Positions 13,801 through 22,342 of a DNA stretch of 64,000 nucleotides are shown here, one piece after another. This DNA comes from Diatrype stigma (taxonomy: Eukaryota > Ascomycota > Sordariomycetes > Xylariales > Diatrypaceae), in the NCBI GenBank assembly GCA_022225965.2, contig JAKJXP020000159.1, positions 1 through 64,000 of the forward strand. Direction: 5' to 3'. The position numbers were made by a program, and so were the translations under genes. The notes beneath the pieces are model-generated. The model ran no database searches. It saw only the letters and a program-made list of their open reading frames with translations, and had not been told where the DNA came from. Within the stretch, counting starts at the first letter, position 1, and each line of letters starts with the position of its first letter.

Positions 13801-16800
13801 TAGTATCAGAACCTAACCTTTGTCCTTATTGAGTATCTGGATTTGCAGATGCAGAGTCGAGCTTTTCTCTGCATATATTTAAAAATAGTAAATCCAGATT
13901 GGGTTGAGCATTAAGACCCGATTTTGTTATTAATTTACATAGTAAAGACACTGTGTTGTTAAGAAGGATACATGCTTTCTTTGGTGTTGGTACTATTCGT
14001 GAACGTGAAGACAAGAACGTCATAGTCTACACTGTTAGTTCTGTGCAAGATATAACTAATGTTATTATACCTCATTTTGATAAATATCCTTTAATTACTC
14101 AAAAATTAGCAGATTACCTTTTATTTAGAAAAGGTGTTGACTTATTAAATAGAAAAGCTCACCACGAATCAGAAGGTATGATGCAGATTCTAAGTGCTAA
14201 AGCTTCGATGAATAAAGGGCTACCTTTAGCGATCTTTGCTGAATTCCCAACCGTCATCCCCGATCCTCGTCCAATAGTTAATTCTGATATTGTTACACCG
14301 CATCCTAACTGATTAATAGGTTTCGTAGATGGAGAAGGTTGTTTTTATGTTTCAGTTTCCGTAAGTAAAAATTACTCGACTGGTGTGAGAGTTAAATTGA
14401 CTTTTACTATCACTCAACATACAAGAGATGAACTGTTAATGGCTAAATTAATCGAGTACTTAGGATGTGGACGGGTCGACAAGCCATCAGCTAGACCAAA
14501 TGAAATGAATTTTGTTGTTACGAAAATTGGAGATCTTCTTGGAAAAATAATCCCCTTTTTTCAAAAATATCCTTTACAGGGTGTAAAGTCTATGGATTTC
14601 CAAGATTTCTGTAAGGTAGCTAAAATTATGGAAGATAAATCTCATTTAACTTTGGAGGGTATGCGTAAGATAAGATCCTTAAAATCCGGTATGAATACAG
14701 GAAGAATTAATAATTAAATATCCCATAGACTAGTAGTTTTTTTTCTCATCCTAATTGACTAGCAGGTTTCGTAGATGGAGAGGGATATTTTTATGTGAAA
14801 GTACAGAAGGCTAAAACTCCTTCAGGTTTTTTGGTTTCTATGCAATTCTCTATAACTCAACATGTGAGAGATGTGCTTTTATTAACTAAGTTGATTGACT
14901 ACTTGGGCTGTGGTAAAATCGATAAACCTTCAACCCGAACTAGTGAAGTTAGATTTGTTATAAATAGATTTAGCAATCTTATTGATAATATACTTCCTTT
15001 CTTTGATAGATATCCTTTACATGGTATAAAGTCTATGGATTTCCGAGATTTCTGTAAGGTAGCTAAAATTATGGAAGATAAATCTCATTTAACACCTGAA
15101 GGTCTTAAGAAAATAAAATCTCTTAAATCTGGAATGAATAGAGGTAGGATGTAATTATTTGGTGGGCTCCGCCCCTCAAAGCTTATAGTAAAAAAAAATA
15201 AGGTGTCCACCTTATTTTTTTTTTCACCGCGGCCGTAAAAAAGTAAATCGTAGACCCTGTTTATATGTATTTGTAGAATTTATAGAGTAATTTCGGATTT
15301 TATACATAAATTAGACAGATAAAACATAAGTTAATTGCATGAAAATCTTGTATGTAACAGTAGTGTATTATATTCGCTAGCGTTAATTAATAGAATTTAC
15401 AAGACTATATGCAGCCAAATCTACATTAAATTTACTAAAAATTTTAGTATAGGTAGGTTCAACGACTATTTAGAAAGGATTACCACCCTATATCCTTTAA
15501 ACTATAAAGGCAGGAAAAGGTATTGGATAATTCAGGTATTTCCAACCTGAAATTCAGGATTTTTAAGCAAGCTCCCCCCCCCCTTTTTATTTAAATCTTG
15601 CTGTACAATATATCGCATATTGTGTAGATGGCATAGTCTGAACAATGATGTGAATGATTGAAATAAGGATTAAATGCCTTGTGTTAACAACATTGTCCAA
15701 GGAATAGAATATAGTGTTTCATCTTTCACTATAAGTGATGGTGCATTCGGAACGTGTTTCTTCTTTAGCACGGGTTTTCATGGCTCACCCGGTATGGTCT
15801 TTTTCCCTTTCTCCTTTGGTGTGTGTAATCAAGGATGTCGTAATATAAATAATAGTTATAGTTTTACCGCTACACAAAATTTTTCTATGCGCTACGCGCG
15901 GCGCGCTATACACAAAAATTTACATTTCCTTAGTAATAAGCTATACTCTACACGGATGGCTCCGTCTGTTAACCCAGAAAGATCTAAACTTTGTCCTCAT
16001 TGAGTAACTGGGTTTGCTGACGCAGAGTCAAGTTTTAGTCTTAAAGTATCTAAAAATAGTTATTCAAAATCAGGGTGAAGAGTAGTACCTGAGTTTAGAA
16101 TAGAGTTGCATAGCCGAGATTTATCTTTATTAAGGAAAATACATTCCTTTTTTGGTGTAGGTGTAATTAGCGAACGTGAAAGTTCAAATACAGTAATTTA
16201 TAGTGTTCAATTATATAAAGATACCTTTAATGTGATTATACCTCATTTTGATAAATACCCTTTGATTACTCAAAAGAGGGCTGATTACCTTTTATTTAAG
16301 AGAGGGGTTGAATTATTAAGTTTAAAGGTGCAACAAGATATTAAAGGGTTCCGTCAGATTATAAGTCTTAAGTCTTCCATGAATAATGGAATATCCGACT
16401 CGTTAAGAACTGAATTCTCAACTGTTCTGCCTGTTCCTCGTCCTATAGTTGAATTTAAAGGTATCTCTGACCCAAATTGACTAGCAGGTTTCGTTGATGG
16501 GGAAGGTTGTTTTTATGTTAATACAAGGAAATCTAATGTTTATTCTTCCGGCGATCAAATTATTATATCTTTATCTGTCTCTCAACATGTAAGAGATGAG
16601 CTTTTATTAACTAAATTTATTGATTATCTAGGATGTGGTAGAATAGAGAAAGTTTCAAGCAGACAGGATGTCAGATTTATTGTCTCAAAAGTTCACGATA
16701 TTCTAGGTAAGATAATACCTTTTTTCCAAAGTTATCCTTTACATGGTATAAAGTCTATGGATTTCCAAGATTTCTGTGATATAGCAAAAATTATGGAAGA

Positions 16801-19800
16801 TAAATCTCATTTAACTCCTGAAGGTCTTAATAAGATAAAATGCTTAAAATCTGGAATGAACATAGGTAGAACAAATAACTAGTTATTTATATTACAAGGG
16901 AAAACCATATAATTGTGCGGGCCCTGTTTAAAATACGCTTACTTTTTATCATAAGGAAAAGGAACAGTTGCCTACTAACTTTGTGGTGCAACTTCGTAGC
17001 ACTTCGTACAGATAAACTAGGTCAGTTGTTAAACAGAAAACAAGGTTAATTGCATAAAGCTCTTATTGGCTCCCTATTTTTTTTTTCATCTTGGTTATAA
17101 GCGATTCAACTAATTGAGGAATTTAGCGAAGTAGTGAAGGTGAAGGAGTGTATAGTTGTTATGAGGGTGCTAGGGGGTAAATAAGATTATATGCAGCCAA
17201 GCAACGATTAAAATATACAAATAGTTTTAATGTTGAAAGGTTCAACGACTAAAGTAGGTTTCTTTCCCTCTTCACTAAAGGATCCGGAAAAAATATGGTT
17301 TGCCTTATTTTTTTTTACTGCTTTCCTTTAGTGGCATAAGTTGGATCTCTCGCTGTGTGTTACCTTTGTGCTACGAAGTAGCTAAGTCTTTCACCTGCGA
17401 CCAGTGGTTCGGAAAGAATTCACCTATTTTTTGAATTTGGTGTATAATCGACATATGTTGTATATATTACATAGTCTGACCAGTAGTGTGAGTTACTGAA
17501 GTAAGGAGGGAGTTTAGCTTTTATTTATAGGCTAAATACTCCCTTTTTAGGTTAACGCCTTAAATTTATTACTAAACATTTTGAAACTATTATGAAACTA
17601 TGTCGTCATGTTAGTGCGGATTGAGTAGCAGTCCTATAAATTTATATAATACTCATAAAACAAAATTGAAAACAATAAGGTTTAGTTAACGATGCTAAAA
17701 CGAACGGATTATTGATTACTCACCCTTAAGTCGCGAGTATACATCTGAAGTTAATTCTTATTATTCAGTAATCCTACGGATAAGCAAGCTCTTATTTTTT
17801 TTTATCAGCCTAGCAACACCCCTTGCTGGTGTGTGCGATGCTAATAATATATGATAAAAAAAAAATAGAAATAAAATATAAATCTGTTTAATTATATCGT
17901 CTATATTTTACGATTTTATTTTTTTTTAGAGTAGGATCGAAGAAATTAAGCGTTAGTTTAACTAATTTAAAGTAAAAGAATGGTGTGAAACTTTTCATGT
18001 TAATTATTAAATAAAAAGATATTTATTTAATAAGTACTAATGTGATGACATAGTCTAATCGATAATGCGAATCATTGTTAGTAGTAACGTGCATGTGATA
18101 GTGGGATTTTTATTAAAGGTGCTGAACGGGCAGATTGATTATGTGATTAGTTATTATATATTTATGTTTATTAGAGCAGTAGGTGTGTCCAAGAAAGAGG
18201 TTCTAGTAAAAAATAAGGTCCAAGTCCGGAAGACCTTAGGGTTAAAAGTGAATAGGGAGTCCTTAGGCTCAAGTAAAACTATTACTACTTTAAGGGAAGG
18301 TTACGTATTAGGAAGAGTGCCTCTCAATATAAGGTTTTATTCAGCGAAAAAGGCCTCTGTTATAAAGAGAAGTGTTCGTCCATCTGCAGATTTTTGGCGT
18401 CAGGTTAACACTAAAAATCAAAAAAATAAGATGAACCCCCATTATTTAGTAGAAAGTTTTCTACAAAGCTATCCTAACCGTGAATTAGCTAAAGCCAACC
18501 TTAATTATAAGCTTCTTGTAAGTATCCTAGGTCTTCATGTTCCTAATTTTCATATAACACTTGGAGAATTGAATCAATTAAAGAGTATTCAACCTATTAG
18601 ATTTGAATTGCCATTTGTAGAATCAGCATTACCCGAAATTATCGGTAAGCCTTTAAGAGAAGGAAAGGGTATAAAGGGAGTCTACGTATTTACAAATAAA
18701 TTAAATGGTGATCGTTATGTTGGATCCTCTATTAACTTAGCTTTGCGGTTGAAGGATGGTTATTTTGGAAATCTTCCTGCAGTAGGTAGAAGAAAAATAG
18801 AAGTAGCTATTATAAAGTATGGGTTAGCTAATTTTTATCTGGACGTCTTTTTAATTCCTAAGTTCTTCGAACTTTGTGATAAGGATATAAAAAAATATCA
18901 TCATTTAGTCTTATTTTTAGAGCAAATGTTAATTATGGAAATGAATCCAGAGCTTAATGAAATAAAGGTTGCTGGTTCTAATCCTGGTTATCTTATGGAC
19001 AAAAATTTGAAAAAATCATATCTCTATGATGACTTGAATAAGGAACTTGTTTATATTGCGGATGGTCGTGAGAATCTAGCCAAAATTCTAGCTTGCCATG
19101 TGGATGCTATTAAACGTTATTTAGCTTCCAAAAATAAATTATATTTAAACCGGTTTTTTGTAGCCGATGAGATGTTAAGTGAGCAAAAATATTCTGTAAA
19201 CTTAAAAAGTTTAGAAAGTTTGGAAGAATATCTTCATGAGATAAGATTGAAGAGAAGAAATTATTTAACTAAAACAGTACCTAGCAGGGAGGAAACTAAT
19301 TTAAAGTTAAGTAAACCGGTAGAATTAACTAACTTAGTAACTAATGAGGTTTTTAATTTTAGTTCTTTAAGAAAAGTTACAGAGTATGTTTCTAAATATG
19401 ACCTTAATTTTAGACACGTAACTAAGGCAACTATCTCACGTAATGTTAGGACAGGAGTTCCTTATAGAAAAATCTTTAAATTTAGATATATCGGCTAGGA
19501 TATTTTACTTAAACCACGTTTTATATAAATATTGTATATTGTAAATCACACAATTTGTTACCTGTTCCTAAAATTAGTTCTAAATTTTTAAGTTTAGATC
19601 CTGCCTGTTTTATTAACTAACTCAGGTAGTATAGGGTGCTTTGTTTTAACTTAGCCCTTATATTTTTATAGGACGATAAAGCTTGCCTTAAGCTGGGTCC
19701 TCCCTTCAGTTTAGTACTGAAAGGGCTAATAGAGGAAGAATTTCAAGAAAAACTTAACTGTAATGTTATGTATACTTGAAGCGGAGCTTATTTTTAAAGT

Positions 19801-22342
19801 CTATAGATATCTAATTAAAAGTAGCAGTAGTCTCTTAATTTAGAATTAAAGATAAGAACGTTCAACGATTAGATGGTCAGGAAAGTATTTAACCGATAAC
19901 TAAAAAAAAAGAAAAATAAAATAGAATTATAACTTATTTATATATTAATATTACTTAATATTTTATTTTTCTTTTTTTTTTTTTTTTTTCGGCCTCCACG
20001 AGTATCCTCCGTTTAAGAGATTAAACGTAATAAACATAATATATTTTATTAGTTTATTTTAAGTTTAAAGTAAGACGAAGACATAGTCTGAACCGAATTG
20101 TGAGATTCGGAGTTAAAGGTTAAACCCTTTTAAGATAACATAATTGCGCTTTTTTTGTCGGTGGCTTTATGGAGAATATACGCATATCATCAATATATAC
20201 AGGGTTTAGGAGAGTTCGAATTGCGAGGACGGTTGCTGCGACTTACCACAAATTGTAGAGGTTTGGAAATACCACGTAGATTCTACTCAACTAAGGCTAC
20301 AATACCTGTTTACAGGAAAAATAAAGAAAATTATTTAGATCCCTGGTTCGTTACTGGTTTTTCTGACGCTGAAGGTTGTTTTATGGTTACTATAAGAGAA
20401 AACCCAGGGATCAACCTCGGTTGAGCTGTGGGTGTTGCTTTTCAAATATCTTTACATATCAAAGATAAGGAAATATTAAAGGAGATAGAATATTTTTTCG
20501 AAGGGATCGGTTCAAATAAACTGGGTACAAGTAAATGAACTTTTGTCGTTGCTTCTTTAAAGGATCTTATGAAAATAGTTGAACATTTCGATAATTATCC
20601 ATTGATGACTCAAAAGTACGGAGATTACTTACTATTTCGTGAGGTGATCACGTTGATGCAACGTAAGGAACATTTAACCCAAGAAGGGTTGAATAAAATT
20701 GTAGCAATAAAAGCGTCTATGAATATAGGTTTATCCAAAAAATTGCGAGCTGCATTTCCTAACCTAAACCCAGTAGCTAGACTTCTTGTACGTACACAAA
20801 AAATACCTCACCCTGAATGAGTTGCCGGATTTGTTTCAGGAGAAGGATGTTTCTTCTTAAACGTAGGTAAAGATTCAAATATTAGAATAGGGCATAGAGT
20901 AAGGGTAGGATTTCAACTGACTCAGCATATTCGGGATAGGCAGTTGATTATGCTCTTTGAGACATACTTTGAATGCGGTAAGTATTATCTTTCTAAGGAT
21001 GGTCGGCATGGAGATTATATAGTATCTAGTCCCTCCCACCTTGCTGAAAAAATCCTTCCTTTTTTCTACCAGCATAAAATTATAGGTGTAAAGGAGCGGG
21101 ACTTTATAGATTTCTGTGAGGTAATAGAGTTAATTATGGCCAAAAAACATTTGACTCCAGAAGGACTCGACCGAGTGCGTCAAATCAAAGGAGGTTTGAA
21201 CAAGAGTAGGGTTTTAGAGGGTTCAGGGTCAGCTTCTCTAGAAGATCCAAAAAGGGTACAGGTCAAACCAATCAGTGTACAAGAGGTTATATCAGGGAAA
21301 ACCCTAAATTATCCTAGTTTAAGGGCGGCATATCTTGCCCTATCCAATCTTGATACAGTATCCATATCTACTATTAGTAGGCATATAGATACAGGTAAAT
21401 CAGTGAAAGGATTTATATTTTCTAGCCTGAATAATCAGGATTAATCTTTAAAGTTTCCGCCTTATTTCCATATACAGCGAAGTAGTCCATAATTTACGCT
21501 TTAATAGAACTATATTTGTGCTCTTTTTTCAAGGCAAGCTAGTAGTAAGCTAAATTCTTTTTTTTTCTTCGTTGTTTAGTAGTATTTCCTAAAGCATATC
21601 TTTCTATATGCAGTGTAAGTAGCAGCAGCTTAAATAAATAGGGATTATCCTTAAACCTAGGGTTATGTGAGCAGATAGCTTATAGGTGATAAATCGTCAA
21701 ACTCCGGGGACGCCCTAAGAGCCTTTTTAACCAAACACTGAGTGAAAAGTCTCGGTGCGGCTTGCAGTAATGTGTAAGGTAAGGTAAGATCAAAAAGGAT
21801 GTCTTTAAAAGGCAATGGGTAATCGCGGATCTAACATTGGGAAACCAGTAAAAGAGCAACGAGCATACGGCGATATTCAAATCCCTAACTATAAAATAAT
21901 GGTTTGAAGAAGATGTGCTCTAGCTGCCTTGAAAGAGGTGCCACCTTGCAGGGGCCTTGCCTTTTTATAACGTCACTTTGTGGTTTTTAAGGGAAAAGGT
22001 CGTACTAGTAAGTTGGCTTAAATGTATACGTCCGCTCAGCCTAATGTCATGGTGTTTTCTCGCCCTCCGGATTTTTTTTGTCCCCCCCCCCCCCCCCCGC
22101 AGTAAAAAAAAAATAAGGCAAGCCTTATTTTTTTTTTACTGCGGCCCTTCGGTCCAGACCCACGGTCTCGGACCTGGGTCGAGGGATAAAAAAAATAACC
22201 TAAACATGAGGCTAAGGCTAAAGACGCGAAAACGTTAACTGACAATCATCACCTTGGTTTTGAGGGTGGTATATTATATTGACATTTTGTTGATGTAGTA
22301 TGATTATTTTTGTATGTATCAGTTTATTATTGAGGTTCTTAA
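1861..22342 (+). CDS. cox3: Cytochrome c oxidase subunit 3 (11 exons, 10 introns)
   Basis: Subunit of complex IV in the inner membrane. The exons are 1861-2062, 4744-4760, 6035-6091, 8471-8596, 9955-9980, 11756-11774, 12954-13056, 15696-15785, 18090-18107, 20147-20190 and 22235-22342. They sum to 810 nt, that is 269 residues plus TAA, which matches the usual fungal length as I recall it. Joined exons read through the conserved segments [67 protein letters not shown] and [26 protein letters not shown] is Trp at several conserved sites. Splice sites were chosen so the frame closes, most group I exons end in T and introns in G. The first junction (R|D) is the least certain because the 5' base context does not fit GUGYG. 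Exons of 17, 18 and 19 nt are unusually small. Confidence 0.96.
2063..4626 (+). CDS. Group II intron reverse transcriptase/maturase with HNH endonuclease (cox3-i1)
   Basis: The frame is open from the cox3 ATG at 1861 through the intron to TAA at 4624-4626, with TGA read as Trp, so the protein is probably an exon fusion that is later processed; an internal GTG lies at 2473. RT signatures include [43 protein letters not shown] and IRCADDF. The active-site box is CADD where most relatives have YADD. The maturase region follows, then an HNH zinc-type domain ([17 protein letters not shown] ... [12 protein letters not shown]). A palindrome at 4429-4474 is inserted in frame right after the HHI motif, adding about 15 residues. 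It probably aids splicing and mobility of its intron. Confidence 0.9.
4429..4474. repeat. E-family palindrome inside the RT HNH domain
   Basis: Arms of 21 nt (ccttcattcaagg... and its exact complement) flank a 4-nt loop cgtg. The reading frame stays open across it. A second copy with one diverged arm lies at about 53667-53712. Confidence 0.9.
4761..5738 (+). CDS. LAGLIDADG homing endonuclease (cox3-i2)
   Basis: Read in frame from exon 2 (IISEG) to TAG at 5736-5738. The two LAGLIDADG motifs are [13 protein letters not shown] (about 4930) and [12 protein letters not shown] (about 5298, starting with a TGA Trp codon). Two-motif enzymes of this family act as monomers that cut the intronless allele. 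The N-terminal 50 residues do not look like the nuclease and may only link it to the exon. The ORF looks intact in code 4. Confidence 0.87.
4761..6034 (+). mobile_element. Group I intron cox3-i2
   Basis: Lies between exon 2 ending ...GAGGGT and exon 3 starting ACTTTTTTAGG, with T before and G at the end as in group I introns. Sequence after the ORF (about 5840-6030) carries the core, including the segment aagatatagtccgat near the 3' end. Confidence 0.8.
6092..8341 (+). CDS. Group II intron reverse transcriptase/maturase with HNH endonuclease (cox3-i3)
   Basis: The frame is open from exon 3 straight through the intron to TAG at 8339-8341; the first ATG near the RT core is at 6752. RT boxes: [42 protein letters not shown] and FVRYADDW, the catalytic YADD intact. 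The C-terminal HNH domain ([18 protein letters not shown] ... [14 protein letters not shown]) has its pairs of Cys and His and no insertion, unlike the cox3-i1 and first rnl intron proteins. It looks functional. Confidence 0.92.
6092..8470 (+). mobile_element. Group II intron cox3-i3
   Basis: Starts GTGCGC directly after exon 3 (GVI) and ends in AT before exon 4 ([10 protein letters not shown]). Domain V lies at about 8392-8430 (gagcgttatgatg ... accgttc). Confidence 0.9.
8968..9048. repeat. B-family hairpin element
   Basis: A-rich arm ending gaaaaaataaaatct pairs with agatttta ... ttttttctttt, with an AT-rich centre. It is one of about ten such elements in the window and is flanked by GC-rich 'cccgctcc' patches. 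Confidence 0.75.
9393..9947 (+). CDS. LAGLIDADG endonuclease, single-domain LAGLIDADG_2 type (cox3-i4)
   Basis: The similarity starts at about 9393 ([14 protein letters not shown]) and ends at TAA 9945-9947. Features of the family seen are [20 protein letters not shown] and FTTRQLTAI. The frame opens after a TAG near 9227 and has no ATG upstream of 9435, so the start is unclear; an ATG at 9435 would remove the first motif. It is not fused to exon 4, where the exon frame stops soon after entering the intron. Confidence 0.75.
9981..11478 (+). CDS. LAGLIDADG homing endonuclease with C-terminal NUMOD-like repeat (cox3-i5)
   Basis: Read in frame from exon 5 to TAA at 11476-11478. The motifs are [12 protein letters not shown] (about 10270) and [13 protein letters not shown] (about 10695). 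The tail ([25 protein letters not shown]) resembles the NUMOD1 DNA-binding repeat of homing nucleases. It is closely related to the ORFs in rnl introns 5, 8 and 10, which sit in the same core type. A hydrophobic stretch between exon and nuclease ([20 protein letters not shown]) is probably only linker. Confidence 0.9.
9981..11755 (+). mobile_element. Group I intron cox3-i5
   Basis: Starts after exon 5 (...NT plus GT) and ends G before AATATTA of exon 6. A 5' stem (gagtgagagtctcactc) lies near 10023. The core after the ORF includes aagaccgtcgg-like and cgctacagattgg segments at about 11540-11590 and tgtacaatcgga at 11617. The same core type recurs in rnl introns 5, 8 and 10 and cox3-i6. Confidence 0.87.
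11775..12533 (+). CDS. LAGLIDADG_2-type homing endonuclease (cox3-i6)
   Basis: In frame from exon 6 ([14 protein letters not shown]) to TAA at about 12531-12533. Typical pieces are [25 protein letters not shown] and [14 protein letters not shown], of the family that has GDG and DDG in place of classic LAGLIDADG motifs. Three or more TGA Trp codons lie in conserved places. No breaks seen. Confidence 0.88.
11775..12953 (+). mobile_element. Group I intron cox3-i6
   Basis: Lies between exon 6 (ILLSSG) and exon 7 ([10 protein letters not shown]). The core downstream of the ORF has tttagaccgtcgatc, cgctacagactggatc and tgtacagtcgga at about 12730-12810. Confidence 0.85.
13057..14717 (+). CDS. Three-domain LAGLIDADG protein, duplicated N domain (cox3-i7)
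   Basis: In frame from exon 7 to TAA at 14715-14717. It has three LAGLIDADG units instead of the usual two: N1 ([12 protein letters not shown], about 13300), N2 (the same motif, about 13830) and C1 ([12 protein letters not shown], about 14312). Each unit repeats the body motif [16 protein letters not shown] (N units) or [14 protein letters not shown] (C unit). N1 is closest to the N domain of the next intron's HEG and stops at the inter-domain linker PIVNFEG, after which a new HEG-like start (RLYST...) begins. A fourth unit follows at 14742. The arrangement fits one HEG inserted into another. Confidence 0.87.
14742..15154 (+). pseudogene. Orphan C-terminal LAGLIDADG domain (cox3-i7)
   Basis: Starts with [15 protein letters not shown] and runs to TAA at 15152-15154 without a start codon, just after the stop of the preceding ORF. 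It has the complete C-domain body ([21 protein letters not shown]). It is more like the C domain of the cox3-i8 HEG than like the C domain 400 nt upstream. I infer it is the severed second half of the outer HEG. Confidence 0.82.
15786..16882 (+). CDS. LAGLIDADG homing endonuclease (cox3-i8)
   Basis: In frame from exon 8 to TAG at 16880-16882. After a linker of about 70 residues come [12 protein letters not shown] (about 16002) and [12 protein letters not shown] (about 16482), each with its domain body. It is the two-domain form of the family that is rearranged in the previous intron. No frameshift is seen. It is inferred to cut the cox3 exon 8/9 junction. Confidence 0.9.
15786..18089 (+). mobile_element. 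Group I intron cox3-i8, with two core-like regions
   Basis: Splices exon 8 (FHG plus T) to exon 9 (TG-HVIVG), giving GLHVIVG. Two successive core-like sets lie after the ORF. The first has gcagccaag (about 17196), ttcaacgacta (about 17248) and catagtctgacc (about 17472). The second has gcagtcct (about 17630), a diverged aacgatgctaa (about 17690) and gacatagtctaatcg (about 18048). Hairpin elements lie at about 17287-17318 and 17857-17930. Confidence 0.75.
18108..19498 (+). CDS. GIY-YIG homing endonuclease (cox3-i9)
   Basis: In frame from exon 9 to TAG at 19496-19498. The GIY-YIG module is at about residues 205-300 ([18 protein letters not shown], with the conserved Arg-type helix following and [17 protein letters not shown]). 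A C-terminal NUMOD-like DNA-binding repeat occupies the last 60 residues. The long N-terminal part (about 200 residues) has no domain I recognise. No TGA appears in it, so it is open in the standard code as well. Confidence 0.88.
18108..20146 (+). mobile_element. Group I intron cox3-i9
   Basis: Between exon 9 (HVIVG plus T) and exon 10 ([10 protein letters not shown]). Core pieces after the ORF: gttcaacgatta (about 19858) and gacatagtctgaacc (about 20080). A B-family element is at about 19902-19990. Confidence 0.86.
20191..21444 (+). CDS. LAGLIDADG homing endonuclease with NUMOD-like tail (cox3-i10)
   Basis: In frame from exon 10 to TAA at 21442-21444. The two motifs are [13 protein letters not shown] (about 20345) and [12 protein letters not shown] (about 20818). 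In the second the usual Asp is Ser-Gly (VSGEG), keeping the catalytic Glu. The last 55 residues ([19 protein letters not shown] ... SISTISRHI) look like a NUMOD repeat. It appears intact. Confidence 0.88.
22099..22144. repeat. A-family hairpin
   Basis: gcagt, A run, TAAGG, caag, CCTTA, T run, actgc: a full palindrome next to a run of about 15 C. Confidence 0.85.

Larger units (their letters stand above)
13057..15695 (+). mobile_element. Group I intron cox3-i7
   Basis: Between exon 7 (...FTG plus T) and exon 8 (tc-QGIEYS). Core segments after the ORFs: gcagccaaat (about 15415), ttcaacgacta (about 15458) and gcatagtctgaac (about 15630). An A-family hairpin sits at about 15189-15224. Confidence 0.88.
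20191..22234 (+). mobile_element. Group I intron cox3-i10
   Basis: Between exon 10 (WRIYAYH) and exon 11 (LTDNHHLGF). The core (about 21690-21950) has caaactccggggacgccc, ggcaatgggtaatcgcgg and gtaaaagagcaacgag, the same type as rnl intron 12 and both complete nad2 introns. A poly(C) run and an A-family hairpin lie at 22083-22144. Confidence 0.87.

Noticed and set aside
17545..17575. A 4-nt micro-exon of cox3 between two tandem introns
   Set aside because: Extending exon 8 to ...GGC T makes it join exon 9 in frame as GLHVIVG with normal T and G splice bases, and the total length becomes 269 residues.
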